Part shown: piece by piece, positions 1-11,297 of the stretch | Layout of the letters: each line of letters begins with the position of its first letter | Numbering within the stretch: position 1 is the first letter of the stretch | Notes under the pieces: generated by a model | What the model was told of the DNA's origin: nothing | The model's input: only the letters and a program-made list of their open reading frames with translations | Database searches by the model: none | Source of the DNA: Sialis fuliginosa | Lineage: Eukaryota > Arthropoda > Insecta > Megaloptera > Sialidae | Reading direction: 5' to 3' | NCBI GenBank assembly: GCA_961205875.1 | Contig: OY540817.1 | Location: 3,011,001-3,075,000 of the forward strand | Length of the DNA stretch: 64,000 bases | Translations under genes and position numbers: made by a program

Positions 1-420
1 TTATTTTATTAAAACATATTTCTGAAAACTAATAAAAGATAAAATAAAATGAATTGGACATAAACTATAGATAATATTATGTATCAAATGAATTTTTTTG
101 AACGTAATAGATTATAATTTTACCCACAATCTTTAACTTGATCATTTTTCTCTAATTCGCACTATTTCAAAGTAATTCGAAAAATTCAAAAATCGAAGTC
201 AGTAAACATCCATATCCGGTTGAAAGATCGTTTTCTTCCCAGACAAAAATTAATCTTAAATATAAAATTTCACCCTTTTACGATTTGTCATATTTCAATT
301 ACAGCGCTTACAGACAGACCGATAGACACACAAACATGGCGAAAATAGTCAGATTGGAATCAGGGAAGGTCAAAATGGATAATTCCACCAAAATCCAGAT
401 TTCGAAAAAAAATCGGCTTC
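1..420 (+). repeat. Interspersed repeat fragment, family R1
   Basis: This stretch recurs in the window. Its first bases match 31534 onward, the part near 143-192 matches 31987-32034, and 231-371 matches 50289-50430 almost base for base, including a run of AGACAGACAGACACA-type sequence. No open frame is conserved between the copies, so I read it as a dispersed non-coding repeat. Each copy lies near an element with GGTTCCG ends, so R1 may be part of a larger composite. Family identity is unknown. Confidence 0.6.
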
Positions 421-465
421 ACAATACTACATATGTATAGTTCATATACATGGGTATAAGAAAAT

Positions 466-975
466 AAAATATCGGTATGGAGAACCATATATGACTTCTA
501 TCTTTCTATCTTTTTAAATATAAATTTTTTGAAAAATATTTTATTTATATCATTTTCACACCTTCAATAGCTATTTAGGCACATACAAATAATAAATGTC
601 CCTTAGGTTCAATTGAATTGCAAATATAATACTCGCAACGTTCACTTTTTAGACGATAAAAGTTGCAAAATGTCGAATATTTCCAAAACCTCTAATCCGA
701 TTAGCACCAAAATCAATAGGTCTGGAGTATACATTGATAAACATTTTCCCCAAAAATAATTCAGATCGGTGCATTTTTACACTAGTTATCGTGAACGAAA
801 GAAAATTCTACATCCAGACACACAGACACACGCACAGCCGCCATACGGAAATTAATTTTTCTTTACGTTTTAAAGTTAGTGCAATCAGAATCTGCTCTTA
901 TCTCGAACACGATTTTTCGATAGTATTACAATACTTCCATTTCTTTCAGAATATGGGAGTAAAATGCTTCAAATA
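466..975 (+). repeat. Left arm of a 3-kb inverted repeat pair
   Basis: This arm is the reverse complement of about 3205-3832. Shared blocks in order are the 'GGAGAACCATA' block near 480, the 'AATAGCTATTTAGGCAC' block near 565, the 'GACGATAAAAG' block near 652, and the block at 745-940 with 'GAAAGAAAATTCTACAT' and a CACACAGACACACG run. Identity looks roughly 80 percent by eye, so this is probably two old copies in opposite orientation. The small open frames on it differ between the arms and are not genes. A fragment of the 'GGAGAACCATACATGACTTC' block also occurs at 18183. Confidence 0.65.
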
Positions 976-1554
976 ATTCGGGCAAAACATAGGTAGTCCC
1001 ACCAAAACCTCGTTACCAAATTTTTTTCAGATTTTTTGAGCCAGTAGTTACAGAGTTAGAGGGGGAGGGGACAGAATAAAATACTGCTTTTAGCCCCCTA
1101 CAGGCGCCATTTTTGAGTTAGAACAAAAATAAAAATATGGTCAAATTCTACTAATTGAGATGTACATTTTGACATGGTCTTGGTATACAATTTTTTTGTT
1201 TTTTTTTTTGGATTTGCTTTAAAGCCCTCTACAGGCACAATTTTTGATTTTAAAAAAAATAGAAAAAGGATCAAATTCCGCTTGTTTGGTTATACATTTT
1301 AACGTGCCACATGCCTTGGTATAAAAAAAATGTTTTTTACCTAGCTTTAGCTCCTTATTGCCCCCCCTGAAAAATTATTTATTCAATAAATTTGTACAAC
1401 TTTTACTAGAGGGTGTCATTTTACATGTTCAGTAAAAATTTCAAGTTTCTAGCTTATATAGTTTAAGAGCTATTTAGCTTTGAGTGAAAAGGACGGACGG
1501 ACGGACATACGGACGGACGACAAAGTGAGATTAATAGAGTTTCTTCGGAACCTT
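975..1554 (+). mobile_element. GGTTCCGAAG-type element, 5'-truncated copy
   Basis: It matches 30840-31384 closely, beginning 'GGTAGTCCCACCAAAACCTC' and ending with a GGACGGACGGAC run followed by 'GGTTTCTTCGGAACC'-like sequence. Compared with 30597-31384 it lacks about 230 bp at the left, running from 'TTCGGGCAAAACATA' straight into the middle of the element. It is non-coding and sits between the inverted arms at 466-975 and 3205-3832. Confidence 0.75.
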
Positions 1555-1559
1555 AATAA

Positions 1560-2870
1560 AAAATGTAGACTGTATAATTTACGTCCTAAAATTTTTTCGA
1601 TACAAGATATCTGTAAAATAGTCTTGTGATGGTCACAGAGCAGTTTATTTACCTCAATACGCGTGATCCATTCTCTCAATTATTGCAACAAATACTTCAC
1701 ATTTGACACTTGAAACAATGCTATTTCATCAGCACCGAACAGCACGTCTAATGCAACCGATCAAAAATTACAAACATACACTCAAAAAGAGAGCTATGCT
1801 CATTTGAATATGCAAATGTATTTAATCTCTTGCATTCGTTATGAAATGTTAACTCACGTCTTCCGGTTGTACGAACTGCACATCTCCCTACAACATCTTT
1901 GTAGATACTCAAACAGATTCGCTTATTCAACAAGAAACTGTTTTGTATCAATTACTTTTGCGCCATTAGGAAAATCATGGATAAATTATATTTGTACGCA
2001 TTTTATAGTTTCAACTAGCGCATTGGACTCGGTGTTACCCGGGTTAATATCCACAAAATCATAGTGACTTTAATTAATAAAATATTGAAACCGTTAGTAA
2101 GCATGATGCCAGTAACAAAGTATCACTGAAATTATGATTTTAAATAATGAAATAGGTTAAAAAGATTCTAAAAAATGTCTTTATTTTTATATTAAAAGCG
2201 AGATTAATATGATTTTTGTTAAAATAAAAACGCAAAATACAGCAATCCGCCATGTTTGATAAAACACCAGTCAGAGTGGATGACGTCACGGCTACGTAAA
2301 CGTCATTTTTGTTTCATTAATATCTGCACTGTTTATAAATTATTTTGTGGTTTTAAATTATCAATTTGCTCAGTTTTGTGTCACCAAAAGTAAAACCGAG
2401 AAACATTAGCGATGGAACAAGGATTTATTATAGTTGACAAGGAGTGACGTCAACAATGCGCCATGACACCTGCGAGCGTTTTCGCGTCAAATTCAAAATT
2501 AGTTTTAAAAGGGTCAATTTTTGTGATTAAACCTTTATTTTCTGCAGAAATAAACATTTTTTTGGAAATAAGATCATCATAAAATAGTTTTTAAAAATTA
2601 GGCATCATGCCTATTATAGAATTCAATGGCTACTATGTTTTTATATAAATGACAGTTGTATGCTGTGACGACATCATGGAAACAAAACACGACTTTTGAT
2701 GTTAAATATGAACATGCTGAGAAATGATCTAACTATTGGTGAAAACCACATTAAAATCGGTTCAATAGGTTTCGAGTTTGCCTGTAACATGTAGAAAAAT
2801 AAAACTTCCTTAGAGAGGTATTATAATGCAAGGTTTTATAAATGCTACTAGTAAACGATGAAAAAGTCGG
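1560..2870. other. No gene seen; two CRE-like palindromes
   Basis: AT-rich sequence with small unrelated open frames only. The one noticeable feature is a less AT-rich patch at 2225-2475 holding two perfect TGACGTCA palindromes (2281-2288 and 2445-2452). I could not match the patch to another copy in the window. It may be regulatory or a single-copy repeat remnant. Confidence 0.4.
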
Positions 2871-3204
2871 GTTTTTAGGGTTCCGTAGAAAACTAGGAAC
2901 CTCATGGTTTCGGTATGTCAGTCTGTATGTCCCAGTCCTCACATTTTTTCATTTATATACCTATTAAATGATTTTTGGTATATCGATGAAGATTGATAAC
3001 CCAAAAACATAAATCATGAAATGTTTGAAAAAAATAATTTTTTGGACCCGCCTCTCATAGACTGTATATTTGTATTCAATTTTTTTTCACTTACCCCATT
3101 GAGTGGGATGTCTTTAGATGTGTCTCTTAAATTATAACAAAAAGTGTTTTAGGATCTTTTGATTTTAACCATTCAGTCAGAGATATTTGCTAACAAAGTC
3201 GTAA

Positions 3205-3832
3205 TCAGTGCGCGCCCCCCACTATCGATGCAAAAAATCTGAACAAATTCCAGAATGTAGTTTTATTTTCATGTAATACCGTCGAAAAATCAAGTTCGAG
3301 ATAAGAGCAGATTCTGATTGTACTACCTTCAAAACGTAAAGAAAAGTTGATTTCTGCATGGCGGCTGTGCGTGTGCATGTGTGTGTCTGTAGGCCTTTGT
3401 GTCTTGATGTAGAATTTTCTTTCACACACGATAACTACTGTAAAAATGCACTGATTTGAATTATTTATTTTTGTAAATATTATCGTCTAAAAAGTGAATT
3501 ATCTCACTAATTTGGATAAGACTTGGTACATTTGTAGTTCAATTGAACCTGAAGGACATTTATTTTTTGTACGTGCCTAAACAGCTATTGACGGGGTGAA
3601 AATCACCCTCAAAATTTGAATTTTAAATACTAATTAATACTTCACTAATTCATAGTTTTATTTCTGACAAATCCCATTGAAATTTTTCATATTTATAAAT
3701 GATCACATGAACACGTACACTCATAGAGAGATTATTACATATGAAAGATCATCAACATGTACATATAAAAAATCATTTAAAAATATATTAAAGAACATGG
3801 AAGTCATGTATGGTTCTCCATGCCGATATTTC
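3205..3832 (-). repeat. Right arm of the 3-kb inverted repeat pair
   Basis: Partner of 466-975 in reverse orientation. It carries the 'GTGTGTGTCTG'-rich block near 3365-3400, the 'ATTATCGTCTAAAAAGTG' block near 3478 and 'GAAGTCATGTATGGTTCTCC' near 3801. Confidence 0.65.
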
Positions 3833-3973
3833 AATTAGTACTTTCAATGAAAATTATAACAAAAACTATAGCAAACATAGTTTATAAAAATTAAGAAATA
3901 ACTTTTTTATAAATGATCACATGAACACATACACTCATAGAGAGATTATTACATATGAAAGATCATCAACATG
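3691..3973 (+). repeat. Direct repeat, about 65 bp, two copies
   Basis: The block starting 'TTTATAAATGATCACATGAA' and ending 'GAAAGATCATCAACATG' appears at 3692-3756 and again at 3907-3973 with one or two differences, about 215 bp apart. The near identity suggests a recent local duplication within the GGGTTCCGTAG element. Confidence 0.8.
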
Positions 3974-4142
3974 AAATAGCTTTTGATACGTATTATCAAG
4001 TAGATAATGTTAGTGAGAATAGCTACGGAACCCTATCATGTGCGTTCCCAACACACACTTGACCGTTTTATTATAAAATCAAATGTCCAAATTACAACAA
4101 AAGTTATATATTTTTAAACGTAGACTTTTGCGGTTATTCAAT

Positions 4143-4232
4143 TGTATAAACATTTGATTATTGGGTTGCACTATATTGTCACTTGACGTTTCGACCAATA
4201 TAGTACAATAATAATAATCAAATGTTTGTACA
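4143..4232. repeat. Short imperfect palindrome
   Basis: 'AAACATTTGATTATT' followed by 'GCACTATATTG' at 4148-4178 is mirrored by 'CAATATAGTAC' and 'AATAATCAAATGTTT' at 4196-4228, with a loop of about 17 bp containing CTTGACGTTTCGA. It could be a tiny foldback MITE or the joined ends of a deleted element. Confidence 0.55.
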
Positions 4233-4625
4233 AAAGTTATATAGTATCTACAAAACAATAAATGTTTGATTTTAAAGTTAGTCCAGAACCATTTTTATAC
4301 CCAAATTCGTGTGTTTTTAAATTCATCTTTATAATATCAGCAGTTATGCAGCTAGACGACAAAACATCCCAAAATTTTCATGTTTCTAGGTGTCCAGGGG
4401 TTTGGACTGTACGTTGATGAGTCAGTCAGGAGTTCTATGTGTATAGATTAAATCACACATGAGATATTGATAATTTGAAATTAATACATGTACAAAACAA
4501 CCAACCGCTGGTAAAAGTTTAGAAATCTTAATTTATAAAGGTAGAATTTTTATAAGTGATATGGACCTAATTCTGCTTTAAGCTCTTTAGTACATACATA
4601 TTAAGGTTTTAACAAAGCCTGTTTC

Positions 4626-4924
4626 ATGTCCGGTATTAAAATTCAAATTAGCTTCCAGCTAACGCTATCTGCTAGGTATTTCATAAGTATACATAAGGTA
4701 TATATAACATTGACGCATGCACGATACGTACAATCAGCTATTTAAAATAAGTGCTGCCAAGTGTACCTTATAAAATGCATAGCATTTACATTGTTATACA
4801 TTTATTACCACTGCTTTAATTAAAATATCGAGCAAATTCATAACAATTTGACACCTACTAGGTAGCGTAGCCTGGGAGCTAATTTCCATTCGCACTCAAG
4901 CAAATTCTTTATAATACCGGACAT
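4626..4924. mobile_element. MITE with ATGTCCGGTATTA ends, complete copy
   Basis: The inverted ends ATGTCCGGTATTA (4626) and TAATACCGGACAT (ending 4924) are continued inward by 'TAGCTTCCAGCTA' and 'TAGCCTGGGAGCTAA' sequence. It is about 299 bp and non-coding. Partial relatives are near 17726, 22895-23184 and 27136. A target duplication is not clear. Confidence 0.75.
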
Positions 4925-5001
4925 CAGTCTGGTATTATTAGACTCCTGATAGGATTTTCTATTAACTCAAAATACCTATCATTGATATTGTTAATACTTA
5001 C

Positions 5002-5024
5002 AGTCGAAACTGAACTAAATCTTT
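5002..5024 (-). CDS. Possible 23-nt minus-strand microexon
   Basis: On the minus strand the segment follows 'TTCTACCTTATAG' and precedes a perfect GTAAGT donor (ACTTAC at 4996-5001). Entered with the one leftover G from the upstream candidate at 6247-6308 it reads E-R-F-S-S-V-S-T and ends in phase 0 with no stop. A longer version using the acceptor near 5069 has stops in all frames, so only the short form could code. Such chains can arise by chance in AT-rich DNA, so I rate it low. Confidence 0.2.
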
Positions 5025-6246
5025 CTATAAGGTAGAATTATCAGTGCGATTGACAGCTATGATATACTGTCTAAGAATTTTAGCAATTTATTTTCTACAA
5101 AATTCATAAAATATACAAGAAAATTTAATACAAACAAATTTTGTTAAGCAAATTCTTTATAATACACAATAAAAAGTTAGAGAAAAAGTGTTTTCAGTTT
5201 TAAAACTTTCGAGGTTTATTACAAATTCTAGTAAAATAATAATAAAATGATTTATGTTATTTATTATCATATTTAACTGAATTGGCTCTTCCACTTTTTT
5301 AGTTTAAAAACATTATAAATAATGAATTTATATACAAAATCTAAATTAAGATTATTACTGTTGAAATTTTTAAGACAGCGGTTAATTGAATAATAAAAAA
5401 TATATTTCTAAAATTAACTTTGAATCCCTTTTTAACTGTTTCATTTTTTAGTATAGACAGAATAATACTTTGAAAATTACAAATAATTTGCACAATATTT
5501 ACAAACAATAATTAACAATACCTAAACAATTTTCAATTATATCTCGGAACGACTTGAAAAATTTGTCTTTATTTACATATTATGTAATGTAGGTAAACAT
5601 ATTATAATATTATTTAATATATATATAGGTATTAATTTCAAACATTCAAAGTACACTAGGTACTCGACAATAATTCAAGAAATGAAAAGTGTTCTAAATA
5701 CTGAGACTATCGATATAGAAGTAACGTTTATAATATAATATATAGATTTATAATACTCATAGCGTTTAAACTGCCATGTATGAAATTGTCAATAAAGATT
5801 AGTGCCAATAAACAAAATGAATACTTGAACAAAGAAGTGAAGAAAGAAACCAATGTACTGTAAAATTTTCATGACCACAAAATGGCAACTGACATAAGAA
5901 GTTAGAACCTAACCTCAAACACATATATATTTAATGCACTATATTAAATTAATTTAACTGATATTTTATGAAAGCAACATCAAGGAAGACATATTGTTTT
6001 TTTATAAACTATTTTTAATGAATGCATCCAACATTACATGAATAATATTAAAGAAATAGTTAAACGTAATAACAAATAAAAACATGTAATCTGAATTATT
6101 GATAATCGTAATAGGTTAAAAAAATAAATAGCAGTCAGTACATCGTATCTTTGATGAAACATTGAATTAATTAAAACATATTTACTCTCATCGAATAACT
6201 ATATAAATTCTACAATTACTGAGCATTTCATATAAAGAATAATTAC

Positions 6247-6308
6247 CAGCTTCATTTGTAAAAACATCTACATCAATTATGTGGAACAGATGTTTTTGAT
6301 GATGGTTC
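6247..6308 (-). CDS. Candidate 62-nt internal exon, unknown gene
   Basis: Read on the minus strand it has a textbook acceptor, a TACTGAT branch-like motif followed by 'TTATTCATTTTGTCTTTAG', and the donor GCTG|GTAATT. Only one frame is open, entering with two bases from a previous exon, and it reads approximately N-H-H-Q-K-H-L-F-H-I-I-D-V-D-V-F-T-N-E-A with one base left over. The other two frames stop early. I do not recognise the peptide. The candidate first exon at 7033-7080 ends in phase 0, which does not match the needed phase, so either an exon between them is missing or one call is wrong. Confidence 0.35.
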
Positions 6309-7032
6309 CTAAAGACAAAATGAATAAAATCAGTAATAGATATAATCAATAAGTAAACATGGTATAAAAATAAACAAAATTTCATAAAAATAATAACTTT
6401 TCATCCAATTTTATCTATTCTACACAATTGAAAATTTTCATACTATAAATAAACTATTTTTAAAATTAATTCACTTAAAAAATACATTAGTTTAGTGAAA
6501 ATTTTGTATATTGTTTTATTAACATTAAAAAAATTGTCATACAAAATAATATTAAACAGAATACATGTCCACCATATCAATATAATAATATAAGCAAACA
6601 TGAATAAATAAACAAGTACAAAAATAGGTATGTTTGATTAATGTAACAGGATTAAAATATCAAGTATTATGAACAGCCTTTGAAAAAATAAAAGTTCATA
6701 CTTTTGATACACAACATAAACATTTAAAAGAAAAGTAATATTTTGTATGATCAGGCACTTTGAATATCTCTTTGGTAATATTTTTGATAGTTTTTTCATG
6801 AAAATTCATTCAGTAAATTAAACACAGGAGTAATATTTGCTTATTTCAGTTTACATATCATGTTAAGTGCATCTTTATAATATAATGGCTCTCAAGATTT
6901 CTATAAACTAAACATTTGACATAAGAATATACATACCTCTGGCGTGCACCAGCTATTTACAGCAAGCACCTCATATATTTAACACATTAAAGTCCAACTT
7001 TTAGAGTTCGAAAATAACAAAATTTCAGTTAC

Positions 7033-7080
7033 CGTGAGAAATAAATTAATCCAAAGTTCCAAATCAAGAGAACCACTCAT
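7033..7080 (-). CDS. Candidate first coding exon, minus strand
   Basis: On the minus strand an ATG at 7080 opens 16 codons, MSGSLDLELWINLFLT, ending at ACG|GTAACT, a fair donor. The start lies about 250 bp downstream of an initiator-like TCAGT (7328-7332). Just upstream of the ATG is CGCCATCTT, the core of a YY1/Pleiohomeotic-type site often found in 5' leaders. Read without splicing the frame stops after 33 codons. The product is unknown. It could also be an untranslated exon or chance; there is no homology I can name. Confidence 0.3.
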
Positions 7081-7420
7081 CTAGAAGATGGCGACCGACC
7101 GCCACTGATTTTATAATTCATTATACAATTTTTAATTCACGCTTACATACTTATCCGACAACAAAATAAACACCGACCGTAATGTCTAAATACTTATAAA
7201 TATATATCATGTAAAAAACAACACAAAACAGGAAACTACTAATTTGCCATGCTTTAAAAAAATCATTGAGAATCGATCTTAAAATCTACAATTTGTTTTG
7301 CATAGATGACGACTGACGAGAGTCGAGACTGATATCAATCCGACAATCCGTAGAAAATCCGTAGTCGACTTCAGGTCGACTTGACGCAAAAACAGCAGGG
7401 TTGACAACACACCAACTAAA
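7080..7420 (-). promoter_or_regulatory. Candidate promoter/5' leader, minus strand
   Basis: This block is visibly less AT-rich than its surroundings and free of recognisable repeats. On the minus strand it contains 'GATATCAGTCTC' (an arthropod-type TCAGT initiator with the A at about 7330), a second TCAGT ten bases on, 'GTCGACCTGAAGTCGAC' near 7365-7382, and CGCCATCTT near 7087-7095. With the 9.0-9.7 kb promoter region it would make a divergent pair about 1.7 kb apart. This is inferred from composition and motifs only. Confidence 0.3.
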
Positions 7421-8930
7421 AGTTTTGTTTAACACAGCATATATCTATTTGCTCCATATATCGCGGCATATCTTCTATTGATTAAAATAAACTTATAATA
7501 CCTACCATTTCTGTTTGTTATACGATTTGTTTTGAAATACAAACTGTTATTAGTTGAATAAATATATTAAAATTACGTACAGATATTGTTTTTTTTATTG
7601 TAAATTAACAAAACGCTATTAAATTAATTAAATTAATTATTAAACAAATTAATTCGATAATATTCATAGTATTTTTTTTTAATGATTGATAATATTAATA
7701 AGCAAAATATTTTTCAATATGGTATAAAAATAAATGTTTTTTTTTTATTACAATAACAATTTTTATTAATTACTAAAAAAAAATTTTTTTAGTTAAAAAG
7801 CATTATATACAGCCAAAATTTTGTTTGTATTGGAATATACTCCCCGACTAACATCTATTATTTCTTAACTTGGTATATGTTGTTAATTCGGCTTTCAATA
7901 TTTTCATCATACGATGTGATTTTTGTGAACGATGTTGAGTTCTAATGAATTTTATTTTAATATATTGAAAAATAAAGATTAATCAATTTTATATTTTTTT
8001 AAATATCCATTTACAATATAAATTTTAATCTACATGATGATAAGTCATATTTTTATTTTGTGATATAAAAAACATTTATTATACCAATATCAAAACTATC
8101 GGAGAGCAAAACAATTAAAGCGAAGAAGTCTTATGAAAACAGACCATAAAAAAACTTTGCCATAATTGTAATGTATAAACATTTGTATATTAATTTGCTC
8201 TGATTTCTTTAACAATGCTACATTTATTTTAGTTAAAAAAAAATTTAAGTTAATTCATCACTTTCTATTGTTTAATATTATATTTCAAAATATTTGTAGT
8301 ATAAATTTAAGCAAATATTTTAGAATAAAAAAATTTGTAAGTACTTATCATGTTTGGAATTTTTTTTATTTTTTAGATTTTTTATATTAGAAAATATAAG
8401 TGTATGCAATATCAATGCTACATGTATAATCAGTTGCCTAAGCAAAGAAATTAAAATTCAAATGCTTAAGCAAATATAAGAACCATTTTTAACAAGGTCT
8501 CCGTTATTTTATACCAACCACAGTTGTCATTAGATGGCAGCACAGTCCAAATAATATGAATTATGTATGTACTTATCTAATTTTAATTTATTAATTTTCA
8601 TTGTGATATTATTTATTTGGTAATGGTGTTTTTAAATATGTTTAATTAGGTACTACTTTGATTTTATGACTTTTAAAAATAAATTTTTATTAAATAATAA
8701 AAAATAAGATATATGATTAAATTCAACAAAATATTTGCAGCTAATATTTTATACAATTTTATTAACACTTTCATTGTCCATTAATTCTCAATTATCTATA
8801 TGAATAAGTATTCCCGCTGAACATTTCTGGAATGGTAATTATACATGAAACCGAAAAATTGTTTTTATTTTAGGGTAGAAAAACGCACATAAGGGTAAAA
8901 ATAAATTGGTTTTAATTTTTTAATAGCATC
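7421..8930. other. AT-rich spacer, nothing recognised
   Basis: Very AT-rich sequence with long A and T runs between the two candidate divergent promoters. I see no repeat ends, no splice-flanked open segments and no RNA gene. Confidence 0.5.
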
Positions 8931-9550
8931 GCAATCTAGCAGATTTCGTGTGCATTCGTGTCGTGAACAGGTACGATAACACATAAATGATAAAAACAAC
9001 TTTTATGACATAACGGTTGCAACGCATGCGCATTGGATCGCACACTCTTATGTTGACTGTTGGATTCCATGGCATTTGTCTCGTGTTTGTGGTACAGTGT
9101 ATTGCATTCGAGTGAGTGAGAACGGCGAAAGTTTTTCAAACTTTACATGAAACAATGTTTTTTAAGTTTATTTTCGTTTGAATCACGTGTAGTGTTACAT
9201 TGTGTAAAATATGTAATTGTTATATTTTACAATTAAACACTGTGTTATTCGATAAGTTTATTTTTTATCAAACTTACCTGTAAGTGAAGTGACGACACAT
9301 TATATCCATTTACCTGGGACAATGCAAGAACAGCATTTGAACCGGCTGAGAAGTTGTTCTTATGTGGCATTGTTTTTTAATGATTAAACAATTCAAAGAA
9401 AAATGAAATAACGTTTATTTTTGTGTGTGATTGTTGTTTTATTTATAGTATTTTTTATTTATTCGTAAAATGCGGTGCTCGAGTGTTTGAATCTTGTTTG
9501 TTTTAATGTTGTGTCTGTATCGGTGTGGTGATACCTGTAGGATTAAAGCA
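8930..9550 (+). promoter_or_regulatory. Promoter and 5' leader of the 9551 gene
   Basis: GC content rises at 8935-9145. The block contains CGCATGCGCA (9023-9032), close to the GCGCATGCGC site bound by NRF1 and its fly relative Erect wing, and 'GTGGTACAGTGTATTGC' near 9090. Downstream, 9270-9300 holds a 'CCTGTAAGTG' donor-like site and 9430-9449 a 'GTTGTTTTATTTATAG' acceptor-like site, so the leader could itself be spliced. The transcription start cannot be fixed by eye. An in-frame upstream ATG at 9506 has a poor context. Confidence 0.4.
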
Positions 9551-9662
9551 ATGGAAGAGAAGGAAAGAATAAGTGGCAATGTGCTAAGGACGCATACAAC
9601 GTTCCCGACCTTCAGTTTTATGATTTTACTATTGCTCTTGTCGACCAGTAGCTGTCTTTCAG
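9551..9662 (+). CDS. First coding exon of a secreted or membrane protein
   Basis: An ATG with good context (GCA-ATG-G, G at -3) opens 37 codons and ends at CAG|GTGAGT, an almost perfect donor, with one base left over (phase 1). Residues 1-20 are polar and mixed charge (MEEKERISGN then VLRTHTTFPT), 21-30 form a hydrophobic core (FSFMILLLLL) and 31-37 are small residues with a cysteine (STSSCLS). This has the layout of a signal peptide with a long n-region, or a signal anchor. An in-frame stop at 9488 bounds the frame and the ATG at 9506 would add 15 residues, but its context is weak. The donor lies inside the Ser-Gly codon junction. The protein family is not recognisable from this piece; a large neural surface receptor would fit the long intron, but that is a guess. 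Confidence 0.6.
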
Positions 9663-11052
9663 GTGAGTTCACTGACCATACTGGTCATTTACGTTTGGAT
9701 TATCCTACCTGTAATTACTGAATTCTCTAAATCCTATGTTTCTTTGATTTAATTTTTTATATTTTGTTTGGGAAAATATAAATTCAAATTAAATATTTTA
9801 CCAAAAAGGACAGTAATTTATACTGCGTTCCTCTTGAAAAAACACGTGTAGGGACGCATATTTAAAATTTAAGTTACCTACTGTTGAAGAATGTAGAAAA
9901 TTTAAGTAAATAGTTTTAATGATAAAAATATTTAAATAAATAATGTTATCTTCTTTATTAAATAATTCTATTAATTATAGGTATAATAAGGCATATACAT
10001 ACGTTCTATGGGTATTTTGATAATTATAATCAGCCAGGTGACACTAATATAAAACTGAAAGAGCGCGTAACTGAATCGGTAGAAAAGGGGGATTCCCCCT
10101 TAAAGCCAAGACCTTTTGAATAATATCTATCTACTTTAGGACATGAGGTTAGCCTATATAACTATCATAAAAATGTTTTTGTTTTCTTAAATATAAAGAA
10201 GTTTAAATGCGAAATAATGTTAAATTCATTTCTGTCTGCAGAAAAATGTTATAAATGCATAATTACAAAAAAAGTTTTCAATGGTAGAGAAAGGGTTGAA
10301 AATTAAACGAAGTCGGTTTCATTAACTTGGCAAATCTGCATGTAATTTATCATATACCTACGTAAATTTATACATAATACTATTTATAACATGGGTGTGT
10401 CAGTTATTGTTAAAAAACAGTGCACTTAGGTACCGTACTTTGCACGTGTATTTTATTTTTTTCCTATTTACTCATTCAAATGCCAAACTGACTAAATTTT
10501 ACAAAACAATATAAAATACAATTTTGGTTGTAAATAAATTATTTTTTTACAAATTTATCTGTAAAAAAGGTATTTCACATATTTATTCCAGACTAGCGAT
10601 TTTTAAACTTTTTTCTACGTTTTCTTTTGTTATTAGGCATGCACCCTTTGTAAAATACCTACCTCTGAAATTTATTTACAATTACTCAATTATAATATAC
10701 ACCCTTTATTGTACCTTCCGTCCGTTTCGGAACTACTGAGCCAAATGAATATTTTACACCCCTTGAATTTTGTGGTTCGTACTATGTATATGGTGCCCCT
10801 AATTGCACATGTTATAAATATGTTTTAAACTAAATAGTTTTACTAGCAATTATTCTACTATTCTGTTATGTAACCACCTAGACATTTGTTTTAAATTGTA
10901 AATCTGTTGTGTTTCAAATGGAAATAAAGATTTATTCAGTTCGCCGTTCTTCTGGTAATTAAAATAAGATAAAGAATTCTAGATTGTTTTCTGCATATAT
11001 TTACATGTGATTAACGTTTAAGGAAATGTATTTTTTATGAATTTATTTTTAA
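9663..11052 (+). other. Start of the long first intron; no repeats named
   Basis: Beginning at the GTGAGT donor this stretch is AT-rich. It contains an isolated 17-bp perfect palindrome AAGGGGGATTCCCCCTT (10085-10101) and 'ACTTAGGTACCGTACTTTG' near 10424. The open frame at 10524-10739 looks like chance sequence. Confidence 0.45.
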
Positions 11053-11240
11053 CTAGATGTTACTCGCGACTTTGTCCGCGTGGAATTTCTATTTTTTTTA
11101 TTTAATACATTTTTTGGAATACAAAGTTATCTCCCTGCCATATTTCATCAAGATCGGTTCAGCGGTTTAGCCGTGAAAAGGTAACAAACAGGCAGACAGA
11201 CAGTCAGAGTTTTACTTTCGCGTTTATAATATTAGTTAGA
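11053..11240 (-). mobile_element. Non-autonomous Helitron-like element
   Basis: On the minus strand it starts TCTAACTAATATTATAAACG (11240 leftward), contains the 'GACTGTCTGTCTGCCTG' run and 'AACCGCTGAACCGATCTTG', and ends 'GCGAGTAACATCTAG' at 11053. It is flanked by A before TC and T after CTAG, exactly the A|T insertion preference of Helitrons. It is 188 bp and non-coding. Relatives: 24322-24548, 26304-26485 and fragments at 29830-29935, 39755-39815 and 56838-56872. Confidence 0.8.
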
Positions 11241-11297
11241 TAAAAGTAAGGTTTATATATTTAAATTAAGATAAGCAAATATCTCGAAAAATAAGTA

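Larger units (their letters stand above)
2877..4034 (-). mobile_element. GGGTTCCGTAG element, lepidopteran type
   Basis: The ends are perfect 12-bp inverted repeats, AGGGTTCCGTAG at 2877-2888 and CTACGGAACCCT at 4023-4034. Just outside the right end (4035-4069), read on the minus strand, is 'AAACGGTCAAGTGTGTG' followed by 'GGGAACGCACATGAT', the leader typical of this abundant lepidopteran repeat. That sets the orientation as minus. No protein is encoded. The right arm of the local inverted pair (3205-3832) lies inside it. Confidence 0.75.
4925..7032. other. Low-repeat AT-rich stretch with exon candidates
   Basis: Unlike most of the window this 2-kb stretch has no element ends I can recognise. 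It contains two splice-flanked segments on the minus strand (6247-6308 and 5002-5024) and a further minus-strand donor, CCAGAG|GTATGT, at 6936-6937. The open frame at 6188-6385 overlaps the 62-nt exon candidate and extends through the presumed introns by chance. Otherwise I see nothing. Confidence 0.4.

Noticed and set aside
5002-5070. Longer minus-strand exon using the acceptor near 5069
   Set aside because: All three frames contain stops, so only a non-coding exon or the short 23-nt form is possible.
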